Assembly (NCBI GenBank): GCA_035259385.1
Contig: DATFWL010000443.1
Location: forward strand, 8,617 to 72,616
Direction of reading: 5' to 3'
DNA: 64,000 nucleotides
DNA from: QHWK01 sp035259385
Lineage (GTDB): Bacteria; Acidobacteriota; Vicinamibacteria; Vicinamibacterales; CAVVIG01
Numbering within the stretch: position 1 is the stretch's first letter; each line of letters opens with the position of its first letter. Below, piece after piece: positions 8,670-16,545 of the stretch. Position numbers and translations under genes: made by a program. The notes below the pieces were generated by a model. It saw only the letters and a list, made by a program, of their open reading frames with translations, had not been told where the DNA came from and searched no databases.

Positions 8670-9609
8670 ATGGTCGGTCGGGATCGCGATCGTGCTGCTC
8701 GCGATCGTGCTCGCGTTCGCGGCGCCGTCGTATTTCTCGGCTGGAAATCTCCGCGACCTGTTTCTCGTCAACATGCCGGTCCTCGTCGCCGCAGTCGGCA
8801 CGATGCTGGTCATTCTCAGCGGCGAGATCGACATCTCGGTCGGTTCGGTCTTTGCGATCTGCAGCGTCGTCTCCGGCGTGGTCGCCAAGAGCGGCGTCCC
8901 GGTGCCGGTTGCCGGCGCCGCGGCCTGCGCGGCCGGCGCCGCGCTCGGTGCCATGAATGGCGCGCTGGTCGCGTACGGACGGATCCCGTCAATCGTCGCG
9001 ACGCTCGCCGCGATGGTGGCGCTGCGCGACGGGCTGCGGTGGAGCACACAGGGGGCGTGGATCGCAGACCTGCCGCAGCGGTTTCAGTACCTCGGCCTGA
9101 CGCAGCCGCTGTTCCCGATCGTGGCCGCCGCAATCGTGACGACGCTTGTCGCGGCAATCGCCTGGACGATGCGCCATGTTGCGGCCGGCCGGGCGGTGTA
9201 CGCGACCGGCTCCAGCGCCGAGGCGGCGCGGCTGGCTGGCATCGACACTGCCGCCGTGAAGCTGGCGGTGTTCACGACTGCCGGGACGCTCACCGGGCTC
9301 GCGGCGCTGCTGAACTCCGTCCGGTTCAATCAGATTCCGAGCAACACCGGGCTCGGGCTCGAAATGAAGGTGATCGCCGCCGTCGTGGTCGGCGGAACGG
9401 CGATCACCGGTGGACGGGGTACATGTGCCGGGACGCTGCTCGGCGTGATCCTGCTGGGCGCGATCGGACCGGCATTGACATTCCTTGGCGTCAGCGCCCA
9501 GTGGGAGCGCGCGCTGCAGGGGGCGATCATCCTCGCCGCGGTCACGGTCGACGCCGCGCGACTTCCGCGCGGCGCGCGGCTGGCGCGCACGAGCACCGCC
9601 GGTGTCTAG
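8659..9609 (+). CDS. Sugar ABC importer permease (RbsC/RhaP-like)
   Basis: 316 residues with about eight to ten hydrophobic segments. It contains the CUT2 permease hallmarks GEIDISVGS and VIAAVVVGGTAITGGRGT (the loop that meets the ATPase). It starts inside the end of the ATPase gene and its stop overlaps the GTG of the next gene (GTGTCTAG), so the three genes form one coupled operon. It would pair with the second permease to form the inner-membrane channel. Confidence 0.9.
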   Translation: MRREWSVGIAIVLLAIVLAFAAPSYFSAGNLRDLFLVNMPVLVAAVGTMLVILSGEIDISVGSVFAICSVVSGVVAKSGVPVPVAGAAACAAGAALGAMNGALVAYGRIPSIVATLAAMVALRDGLRWSTQGAWIADLPQRFQYLGLTQPLFPIVAAAIVTTLVAAIAWTMRHVAAGRAVYATGSSAEAARLAGIDTAAVKLAVFTTAGTLTGLAALLNSVRFNQIPSNTGLGLEMKVIAAVVVGGTAITGGRGTCAGTLLGVILLGAIGPALTFLGVSAQWERALQGAIILAAVTVDAARLPRGARLARTSTAGV

Positions 9610-11608
9610 CCGGGCGCTGGTCGGCGCGCTCGCCTTGGAAATCGCGATCTTCGGCCTGATCGCGCCGAACTTCCTGACGGTCGCGAATTTCTTCGAGGTC
9701 ACGCGGCTCGGCGTCGAGGTGGGGCTGCTCGCGATCGCGATGACGCCGATCGTCGTCACCGGCGGCATCGATCTGTCGGTGGGCGCGATGATCGGGCTCG
9801 CCGCGGTCATGTTCGGCGCGGCGTCGCGCGACTGGGGCCTGTCGTCGGCGGCAGCGGCCGCGGTTGCGCTCGCGATCGGCGTCGCCGGCGGCGCGCTGAA
9901 CGCAGTCCTGATCGCGGCGCTGAACGTGCCGCCGCTGATCGTCACGCTCGCGTCGTTGTCGCTGTTCCGCGGGCTCGCCGAAGGGGTCACGCGCGGTGCG
10001 GTGAACTACTCGGGCTTCCCGCCGTCGCTGCTGCGCCTCGGCCAGGGTTACGTCTGGGGCGTCGTGCCGACGCAGTTCCTGCTGTTCGTGGCGATATTCG
10101 TCGCCTACGTCGTGCTGCTGCATCGCTCGATCATCGGGCGCGCCTGGTACGCCATCGGATTCACGGCGGCCGGGGCGCGCTATGCCGGCCTTCCCGTTGC
10201 GCGCCGCGTCGGGTTGGCCTACGTTCTCTCGGGACTCGTCGCCAGCATCGCGGCGGTCGTGTACGTCGCGCACCTCGGCCAGGCGCGAGCCGACGCCGGC
10301 ACGGGGTACGAGCTCGACGCGATTGCCGCGGTCGTGCTCGGCGGCACATCGGTGTTCGGCGGCCGCGGCGGCCTGTGGGGTACGCTCGGCGGCCTGACGA
10401 CGATCGCCGTCCTGCAGAATGGACTGCACCTGGCGGCGCTCCCATCCGAGCTGATCGGCGTTCTCGTCGGCACGCTGCTCATTGTCACCATCGCGCTCGA
10501 TCGATCGCGGCGCGGCGGCGCGGCCGCCGTGGCGGCCGCTGGAGAGGAAGAACTCGACGTGAGGAATTCGCAGGTCGCCGTCCTGTGCGCCACCGTGATC
10601 GCCGGCTCGCTGATCGTCGCCGGCACGAACGTGTGGCTGGTGCGTTCGATCACGCCGCTCACCGGGGGAGCGGCCGCGGGAGGCGCGCCCGCCAGCCGCT
10701 CGCATCGGCCGGTGATTGCGGTGATGCCGAAGGCCAAGGGCGATCCGTATTTCGTGAGCTGCCGCGCCGGCGCCGAGGAAGCGGCGCAGGAGCGCAACGT
10801 CGATCTCATCTGGGACGGGCCGACCAGCCTGGACGCGGCGAAGCAGAACGAGCTCGTCGAGAACTGGATCACCCGCGGCGTGGACGCGATCGCCGTGGCG
10901 GTCGAGAACCGCGCCGCGATCTCGACGGTGCTGCGCAAGGCGCGCGGGCGCGGCATTCGCGTGTTGACCTGGGACGCCGACGCGGAGCCCGACGCGCGCG
11001 ACTTCTTCGTCAACCAGGCGACCTCGGAGGGCATCGCGAACGCGCTGACCGACGAGGCGGCGCGGCTGCTCGGCGGCAGCGGCGAGTTCGCGATCATCAC
11101 CGGGGCGCTGACCGCCGCGAATCAGAACGAGTGGATTGCGTTCATCAAGAAACGCGTGGCGGAGAAATATCCGCGACTGACGCTCGCGACGATCCGTCCG
11201 AGCGACGACGACCGCGACAAGGCGTTCGCCGAGACCCAGACGATCCTGAAGGTCTATCCGGCGGTGAAGCTGATGATGGCGATCTCGGCGCCGGCGGTGC
11301 CGGGGGCGGCCGAGGCGGTGCGCCAGGCGGCACGAACCGATGTGCGGGTGATCGGGCTGTCGCTGCCGAACATCAACAAGCCGTACGTCCACAGCGGCGT
11401 CGTGCAGACCGTCGTGCTGTGGAACACCCGCGACCTCGGCTACCTCGCCGTCTATGCCGCTGCGCTCGCGGTGGACTCGAAAATCGATCAAGGGGCGAGG
11501 TCGCTCCAGGCCGGCAGGCTGGGGGCGATCGACATCCGCGGATCGGAAATCATCCTCGGGCCGCCGCTGTTGTTCGACAAGGAGAACATCGATCGGTTTG
11601 ATTTCTAA
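9602..11608 (+). CDS. Sugar ABC permease fused to its periplasmic substrate-binding protein
   Basis: 668 residues from GTG 9602, which overlaps the previous stop. Residues 1 to about 310 are a second CUT2 permease (GGIDLSVGAMIG, IAAVVLGGTSVFGGRGGLWG). A further membrane segment (VAVLCATVIAGSLIVAGTNV) links it to a RhaS/LsrB/RbsB-like sugar-binding domain from about residue 370 (VIAVMPKAKGDPYFV, ELVENWITRGVDAIAVAV, PYVHSGVVQTVVLWN). There is no internal signal peptide or stop, so the binding protein is tethered to its channel instead of diffusing in the periplasm. In well-studied sugar importers these are separate genes. The binding-domain match supports rhamnose or a related sugar, but this is inference. 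Confidence 0.88.
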   Translation: MSSRALVGALALEIAIFGLIAPNFLTVANFFEVTRLGVEVGLLAIAMTPIVVTGGIDLSVGAMIGLAAVMFGAASRDWGLSSAAAAAVALAIGVAGGALNAVLIAALNVPPLIVTLASLSLFRGLAEGVTRGAVNYSGFPPSLLRLGQGYVWGVVPTQFLLFVAIFVAYVVLLHRSIIGRAWYAIGFTAAGARYAGLPVARRVGLAYVLSGLVASIAAVVYVAHLGQARADAGTGYELDAIAAVVLGGTSVFGGRGGLWGTLGGLTTIAVLQNGLHLAALPSELIGVLVGTLLIVTIALDRSRRGGAAAVAAAGEEELDVRNSQVAVLCATVIAGSLIVAGTNVWLVRSITPLTGGAAAGGAPASRSHRPVIAVMPKAKGDPYFVSCRAGAEEAAQERNVDLIWDGPTSLDAAKQNELVENWITRGVDAIAVAVENRAAISTVLRKARGRGIRVLTWDADAEPDARDFFVNQATSEGIANALTDEAARLLGGSGEFAIITGALTAANQNEWIAFIKKRVAEKYPRLTLATIRPSDDDRDKAFAETQTILKVYPAVKLMMAISAPAVPGAAEAVRQAARTDVRVIGLSLPNINKPYVHSGVVQTVVLWNTRDLGYLAVYAAALAVDSKIDQGARSLQAGRLGAIDIRGSEIILGPPLLFDKENIDRFDF

Positions 11609-11681
11609 CCCGACGAACGCGCGTTCTTACGCCCTACGTCGATCTTGTGAGCACTCTGCATCGGACGCCAGGAGGGAAGTC

Positions 11682-13082
11682 GTGATCGTCCGCATGGCGC
11701 GCCACATCGCTCTCGTCGGAACCCTCGCGTCGGTTGTCGGCAGCGGGATCGCCTTCGGGCAACAGACGGCCGGTATTCCGGGCATCTCTCAACAGCAGAC
11801 GCAGGCGGTCACCGAACTGACGACCGCGATCGCGCCGCCCGCGGACGCGGCAGCGGCCGCACGGGATCGCCTGATTGCAGCGACGCTGGCTGTACCGCGA
11901 AACGCTGCGGCGACGCGCGCCGCCGCGGATGCGCTCGAGGCCGCGGAGCGCGCACTGGCAGTCGCGCGGGCCAATGCGTTTGCCGTGCTGCAATCAAGTC
12001 CGGCTCGCCTCGCGCCCGGTCAGGTCGCGGCGCTCGTCGCGATCGGCGGCTCGTTTCTTCGGGCGGCCGGCCGCGGCGGAAATCCGCGTCTCACCGAAAA
12101 CCAGCGCGCTGCGCTGGCCCGGATGACGTCTGAGCTGGCGGCCCTCACCGACGCCGTCACGAAGGCGCGGAGCGATGTCGTTGCCGCCAGTCTCGCGATG
12201 CCGCGCGACGACGGGTCGATCGCAGCCAGCGTAGTCGGGTTGATCCGGGCGGAAGCAACGTTGGGTGCGGCACGTTCGGAAAAGGTCGCCGCGATTCAGG
12301 GGTCGTCGAATGCGCTCACGCCGGATCAGATCGCTGCCCTCGTCGTGCTCGGCGGAACGCTGCGCACGACCGGCCTGCCGTTCACCGAGCCCGATCCCGC
12401 CGATTTCACCGATCACGACGGCTACATTTCGCTCTTCGACGGCATGAGCCTGAAGGGATGGGACGGCAACCCGGCGATCTGGCGCGTCGAGAACGGCGCG
12501 ATCGTCGGCGAGTCGACCGTCGAGCGTCCGAGCGGCAACAGCTATCTCGCGTACCGCGACCTCGACGCGCGCGACTTCACGCTCAAGCTCGAAATCAAGG
12601 CCGAGGGGAGCGGCGGCACCGGCATTCAATATCGCAGCCGGACCGGCCTGCCGTGGCTGGCGGCGATTCCGCCGAACCTGCCCCCCGTGAACCTCGCGTG
12701 GATGATGACCGGACCGCAGGCCGACTTCTGGCCGATGTCGCCGGTCTACACGGGGCAGTTCTACTCGGAGAACACGCCGATGCGCGTCCTCGCCTGGCGG
12801 GGTCAGGTGGTCGAGGGGTTCGGCGCCGCGCGCAAGCGCCTGATCGGCGCGATCGGCGATCGCCACGCGCTCGGCGCGGCCGTCAGACCGAACGACTGGA
12901 ACGAGTACACCATCATCGCGCGCGGCGGCACGTGCCTTCACATCATCAACGGTCAACTCATGGCCGTGATGATCGACGACGATCCGGCTTCGTCGAACAA
13001 TCAGAGCGGCGAGATCGGGATCGAGATCGAGCAGGTGACCAAGGTGTCGGTTCGGAACGTCTGGTTGAAAAAGCTGAAGTAG
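11682..13082 (+). CDS. Secreted DUF1080 (3-keto-disaccharide hydrolase-like) protein with N-terminal helical repeats
   Basis: 466 residues from GTG 11682, six bases after AGGAGG at 11670-11675; the in-frame ATG 11694 is too far from that site. A signal peptide (ARHIALVGTLASVVGSGIAFG) leads into two similar Ala-rich helical repeats, each ending in a phrase like LTPDQIAALVVLGG. From about residue 245 there is a concanavalin-like DUF1080 domain (DGYISLFDGMSLKGWDGN, RDFTLKLEIKAEGSGGTGIQYRS, VRNVWLKKLK). DUF1080 domains are linked to cleavage or binding of modified sugars, and some act as 3-keto-glycoside hydrolases. It is probably periplasmic or exported. The next gene encodes a second DUF1080 protein 11 bases downstream. 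Confidence 0.82.
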   Translation: MIVRMARHIALVGTLASVVGSGIAFGQQTAGIPGISQQQTQAVTELTTAIAPPADAAAAARDRLIAATLAVPRNAAATRAAADALEAAERALAVARANAFAVLQSSPARLAPGQVAALVAIGGSFLRAAGRGGNPRLTENQRAALARMTSELAALTDAVTKARSDVVAASLAMPRDDGSIAASVVGLIRAEATLGAARSEKVAAIQGSSNALTPDQIAALVVLGGTLRTTGLPFTEPDPADFTDHDGYISLFDGMSLKGWDGNPAIWRVENGAIVGESTVERPSGNSYLAYRDLDARDFTLKLEIKAEGSGGTGIQYRSRTGLPWLAAIPPNLPPVNLAWMMTGPQADFWPMSPVYTGQFYSENTPMRVLAWRGQVVEGFGAARKRLIGAIGDRHALGAAVRPNDWNEYTIIARGGTCLHIINGQLMAVMIDDDPASSNNQSGEIGIEIEQVTKVSVRNVWLKKLK

Positions 13083-13093
13083 GCGAGGTCCGC

Positions 13094-13960
13094 ATGCGAA
13101 CCACGATCACGATCGTCATGATGTTGAGTGCAATCCTGGCGCTCCACGCATCGCCGGGGAGGCTACAGGCCGCGCAGGCCGGGCGGCAGGGCGGCGGCGG
13201 CTTCAAGCAGCCGGAGCCGATCGATTTCAATGAGCACGACGGATGGACGTCGTTGTTCGACGGCAAGACGTTGAACGGCTGGTCGGGCGACGGCAACTGG
13301 CGCGTCGAGGACGGCGCGATCACGATCGAGTCCACCTGTGAGAAGCCGACTGGAACCGTCTACCTGGTGTGGAAGGGCGGCGAGGCGGCGGACTTCGAGC
13401 TGAAGCTGGAAATGAAAGGCACGGGAAACATCAATGGCGGCGTGCAGTATCGCGGGTGGATCGCGCCGAAGCCGCCGCGGCGCGGCGGACCGGGACCGGG
13501 GCCCGGCCGTGCAGGGCAGACCGGGCCGTGTCCGAGCGGGGCGGCGCGCGGAACGCCGCCAAGCGACGAGAGCGAAGCCCAATGGAACATGTGGGGCGCG
13601 CAGTACGACTTCGACGCCGCGAACCGTTACACCGGCCAGTTCTACGAGCAGTCGACCGGCCGCGGCATCGTCGCGTGGAAAGGGCAGGCGGTGCGCACCG
13701 TGCCGGGCGACGTCCGCCGTCTGGTTGCCACGCTCGGCGACCAGGCGTCGGTGGACGCGATCTACAAGCCGAACGACTGGAACCAGCTGCACATCGTCGC
13801 GATTGGCAATCAGCTGACCCACCTGCTGAACGGCCGCGTGATCTCGGTCCTGATCGACGAGGACACCCACCGCGTCCCGAAAAGCGGCATCATCGGCCTC
13901 GAGGTGGAGGCGACGGGCAAGCTGTTGGCGCGAAACATCTGGCTGAAGAAGCTTCAGTGA
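13094..13960 (+). CDS. Secreted DUF1080 protein
   Basis: 288 residues, starting at ATG 13094 behind AGGCGAGG. A signal peptide (MRTTITIVMMLSAILALHASPG) precedes a single DUF1080 domain (GWTSLFDGKTLNGWSGDGNWRVEDGAI, FELKLEMKGTGNINGGVQYRG, ARNIWLKKLQ). A Pro/Gly-rich insertion near residues 120-150 carries a Cys. It is a paralogue of the preceding protein without the helical repeats and is probably co-transcribed with it; both would act outside the cytoplasm on a carbohydrate. Confidence 0.85.
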   Translation: MRTTITIVMMLSAILALHASPGRLQAAQAGRQGGGGFKQPEPIDFNEHDGWTSLFDGKTLNGWSGDGNWRVEDGAITIESTCEKPTGTVYLVWKGGEAADFELKLEMKGTGNINGGVQYRGWIAPKPPRRGGPGPGPGRAGQTGPCPSGAARGTPPSDESEAQWNMWGAQYDFDAANRYTGQFYEQSTGRGIVAWKGQAVRTVPGDVRRLVATLGDQASVDAIYKPNDWNQLHIVAIGNQLTHLLNGRVISVLIDEDTHRVPKSGIIGLEVEATGKLLARNIWLKKLQ

Positions 13961-13991
13961 GTCGAATGCGACTAAGTCCGAAGCGTTCTTT

Positions 13992-14039
13992 CGAATCCTC
14001 TCGATTCGGTTGAAAACGCAGGCCCGACAGAACTGTCGG
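13992..14039. promoter_or_regulatory. Small hairpin and a perfect 16-base palindrome upstream of a sensor kinase
   Basis: CGAATC-CTCTC-GATTCG (13992-14008) can fold just after the DUF1080 gene and may help end transcription. CCGACAGAACTGTCGG (14024-14039) is a perfect inverted repeat with a two-base centre, a candidate dimer binding site. The remaining gap to the kinase start at 14228 shows no convincing gene. Confidence 0.4.
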
Positions 14040-14227
14040 TGGATGGGTCGCTTTGTTACGCCGGCGCAACCGCGTTTCTTATGCAAATGCGGTTGCGAAC
14101 GTCACGAAAACGTGTGAGGATCCGGCATCCAGACCAGGCCACCTATGATCTCCGCCTGTCCCGACGGTATTCGGCTCCTGCCCGTCGACCTGGCCGAGGC
14201 GTCCCGGGCGTCGCTGGTGTCTCCGCC

Positions 14228-15808
14228 ATGACTGCCTTCGCAGCTGCCAGTTGGGCAGCGATCGCGGTCGGGCTGGGCGGCCTCCTGGCGCTGATTCGCG
14301 CCCTCTATCTCCAGTGCGGGCGAGGGCGGCGCGCCGAGGCCGCGCTGGCGCAGGCCGAGCGGTGGTATCGCGGCATGCTCGATACCCAGAGCGAACTGAT
14401 CTGCCGGTTCGGTCCGGACACGACGTTGACGTTCGTCAACGAGGCGTGCTGCCGATTCTGGAAGCGCGAACGTCCCCAGCTGATCGGCGAGCGGCTGCTC
14501 GCGGTCGTGCCCGAGGCGATGCGCTTGTCGCTGTGGGAGCAGATCGAGGCGACGCTCCAGTCCCAGCAGATCGGGACGCGGCACTATCAGGTGGTGATGG
14601 TGAACGACACGCTCGGCTGGATGGAGTGGACGCATCATCCGATCGCCGACGCCAGCGGGTCGATCGTGGAGATTCAGGCGGTCGGCCGCGACATCACCGA
14701 GCAGCGCCGCGCCGAGCGCGTGCAGCGCGCCGCGGAAGCGAAGGCGCGGGCGATCCTTCGGGCCGGACCGGACTTGATGTTCGTGCTCTCGCCCGACGGG
14801 ATCTATGTCGATTATTACGCGGCCAGCCCGGAGCACCTCTACGCGCCGCCCGATCGCTTTCTCGGCCGCAGCATCTGCGACATCATGCCGCCGGAGCTCG
14901 CGTCGCGGTTCATGGACGCGCTCGCCCGCGCGCGCAGCGCGGCGGAGCCGGTGGTCGTCGAGTACACGCTGCCGATCGGCGGCGACGATCGCCATTACGA
15001 AACCCGGCTGGTGGCGGACGAGCGCGGACAGATCATCAGCGTCGTTCGCGACATCACCGACCGGCGGCGCGCCGAGCTCGCGCTGGGGCAGAGCGAGGCG
15101 GTGCTGCGGATGGTGCGCGATCGCAACAAGGATCTCGCGGGACGGCTGATCGCCAGTCAGGAGATCGAGCGCCGCCGGCTGGCGCGCGAGCTGCACGACG
15201 ACCTCAGTCAGAAGCTCGCGCTGCTCGCCATCCGCGTCGATCAGCTCGAGCGGACGCAGGCGATGAGCGACGCGATGGCGCTCGCGGTGCGGGAGATCTC
15301 ACAGCAGACGCGTGACGTCGCGTCGGACGTTCACCGCGTCTCGCATCAGCTCCATCCATTCAAGCTCGAAGCGCTCGGCCTGGTCGCCGCGCTCGACTCG
15401 GCATGTGCGGAGATGTGGCGGCAGTACGGCGTCAGCGTCGACTTCACGCATCACGGCGTGCCGTCCGACCTACACGCCGACGTCGCGCTCTGCGTCTACC
15501 GGATCGTGCAGGAGTCGCTGCACAACGTCGCGAAGCACAGCGGCGCGACGCACGCCGCGGTCTGGCTGTCGCGCGACAGCGACGATCTCGAGCTGCAGAT
15601 TGTCGACCACGGTGTCGGCTTCCTGCCTCCTGCCGGCGAGCTCAGTGGTCTCGGCCTCGTCAGTATCCGTGAGCGCGCGAGTTTCGCAGGAGGGCGCGTC
15701 GCCATCCACTCCAGGCCGGGAGCCGGCACCACGGTCAGCGTGCGCGTGCCGATCGTGCTCACGCGGCAGGACGTCGTGTTTCCGGACGGCGACCGCCGCT
15801 CCGCCTGA
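14228..15808 (+). CDS. Membrane sensor histidine kinase, NarL/DegS type (two PAS domains)
   Basis: 526 residues from ATG 14228. One N-terminal membrane segment (AAIAVGLGGLLALIRALYL) is followed by two PAS domains (YRGMLDTQSELICRFGPDTT and ILRAGPDLMFVLSPDGIYVDYY), a HisKA_3 dimerisation helix with phospho-acceptor His323 in RELHDDLSQKLALL, and a HATPase domain (YRIVQESLHNVAKHSGA, DHGVGF, GLGLVSIRERA). It should phosphorylate a NarL-type response regulator. No partner is adjacent, but four receivers of that type lie in the window at 19369, 24748, 30048 and 39086. The second PAS resembles that of the kinase at 39935-42169. Confidence 0.9.
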   Translation: MTAFAAASWAAIAVGLGGLLALIRALYLQCGRGRRAEAALAQAERWYRGMLDTQSELICRFGPDTTLTFVNEACCRFWKRERPQLIGERLLAVVPEAMRLSLWEQIEATLQSQQIGTRHYQVVMVNDTLGWMEWTHHPIADASGSIVEIQAVGRDITEQRRAERVQRAAEAKARAILRAGPDLMFVLSPDGIYVDYYAASPEHLYAPPDRFLGRSICDIMPPELASRFMDALARARSAAEPVVVEYTLPIGGDDRHYETRLVADERGQIISVVRDITDRRRAELALGQSEAVLRMVRDRNKDLAGRLIASQEIERRRLARELHDDLSQKLALLAIRVDQLERTQAMSDAMALAVREISQQTRDVASDVHRVSHQLHPFKLEALGLVAALDSACAEMWRQYGVSVDFTHHGVPSDLHADVALCVYRIVQESLHNVAKHSGATHAAVWLSRDSDDLELQIVDHGVGFLPPAGELSGLGLVSIRERASFAGGRVAIHSRPGAGTTVSVRVPIVLTRQDVVFPDGDRRSA

Positions 15809-15885
15809 GCCCTGACGCCCAGGCGCCGCCTGGCAGCGTGGCCGTCCAGCGGCGTCGTCGCTACCTCGGTTCGCCGGCGCTGTCC

Positions 15886-15901
15886 TGCCGAAACCGCATA
15901 G
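15886..15901 (+). promoter_or_regulatory. GCATAG motif copy a
   Basis: TGCCG-AAACC-GCATAG. It lies 33 bases before the ATG of the DUF4136 gene. One of 14 copies of a 16-base motif found only between or at the ends of genes from 15.8 to 39.8 kb. Confidence 0.6.
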
Positions 15902-15934
15902 AGAATTGACAGGGCTGCACACAATGATTGGCGA

Positions 15935-16525
15935 ATGAAGAGTTCTCTTCGCGCGGCCGCAGCCCTGTCCGCAATCGTCGTCGTCGCCCTCGTCGCTACG
16001 ACGCGCGCCGCCAAAGTCGATGTCAAGAGCGATCGGGACAAGCAGTTCGACTTCAGCAAGGTGAAAACGTGGTCGTGGGACCCGAAGGAGCCGGGCAAGG
16101 TGATCATGGCCCGCTCGTCCCAGGACAACTCCGCCGATGTCCAGCGTCGCTTCGGACAGACGATCCTCGACGCCATCTCCTCGGAGTTCACCCAGCGCGG
16201 ACTGACCGGCGTATCGCCGCAGCCCGGTGACGTCCGTGTCTATTACTATCTGGTCGTGACTGTCGGATTCGACACGCAGACGATGGGGCAGTTCCTGCCG
16301 GCCGTGCCCGAATGGGGCGTCGCCCCCTACGTGCCGCAGACGACGTCGTTCGACATCGTCCAGAATGGCGCGCTGGTCATCGACGCGGTGTCGAATCAGC
16401 TCGATCGCGTGGTCTGGCGCGTCATCGGCCGTACCGAGCTCGACACCGAGCGTACGGACGACCAGCGGCGCGCCCGGATCAAGACAGTGGTGCGCGAGCT
16501 CGTCAAGCGATTCCCGAAGAAGTAA
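15935..16525 (+). CDS. Secreted DUF4136 protein
   Basis: 196 residues: a signal peptide (LRAAAALSAIVVVALVATTRAA) and one DUF4136 domain (FDFSKVKTWSWDP near the start, IKTVVRELVKRFPKK at the end), a family of periplasmic or lipid-anchored proteins of unknown function. Here the signal peptide lacks a lipobox Cys. Motif copy a lies 33 bases upstream. A four-codon ORF (ATG 15924) ends on the start codon through an ATGA overlap. The stop lies 20 bases before the probable start of the symporter gene, suggesting one operon. Confidence 0.85.
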   Translation: MKSSLRAAAALSAIVVVALVATTRAAKVDVKSDRDKQFDFSKVKTWSWDPKEPGKVIMARSSQDNSADVQRRFGQTILDAISSEFTQRGLTGVSPQPGDVRVYYYLVVTVGFDTQTMGQFLPAVPEWGVAPYVPQTTSFDIVQNGALVIDAVSNQLDRVVWRVIGRTELDTERTDDQRRARIKTVVRELVKRFPKK

Positions 16526-16545
16526 CGCTGGCCGGAGGTGTCCTC

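Noticed and set aside
14079..14096. Further motif copy near 14080 (minus strand, ACCGCATTTGCATAA)
   Set aside because: Both ends deviate from the consensus and there is no minus-strand gene downstream.
16312..16545. ATG 16312 as start of the symporter
   Set aside because: It would overlap the DUF4136 gene by more than 200 bases in another frame and adds an Arg-rich tail before the first membrane helix.
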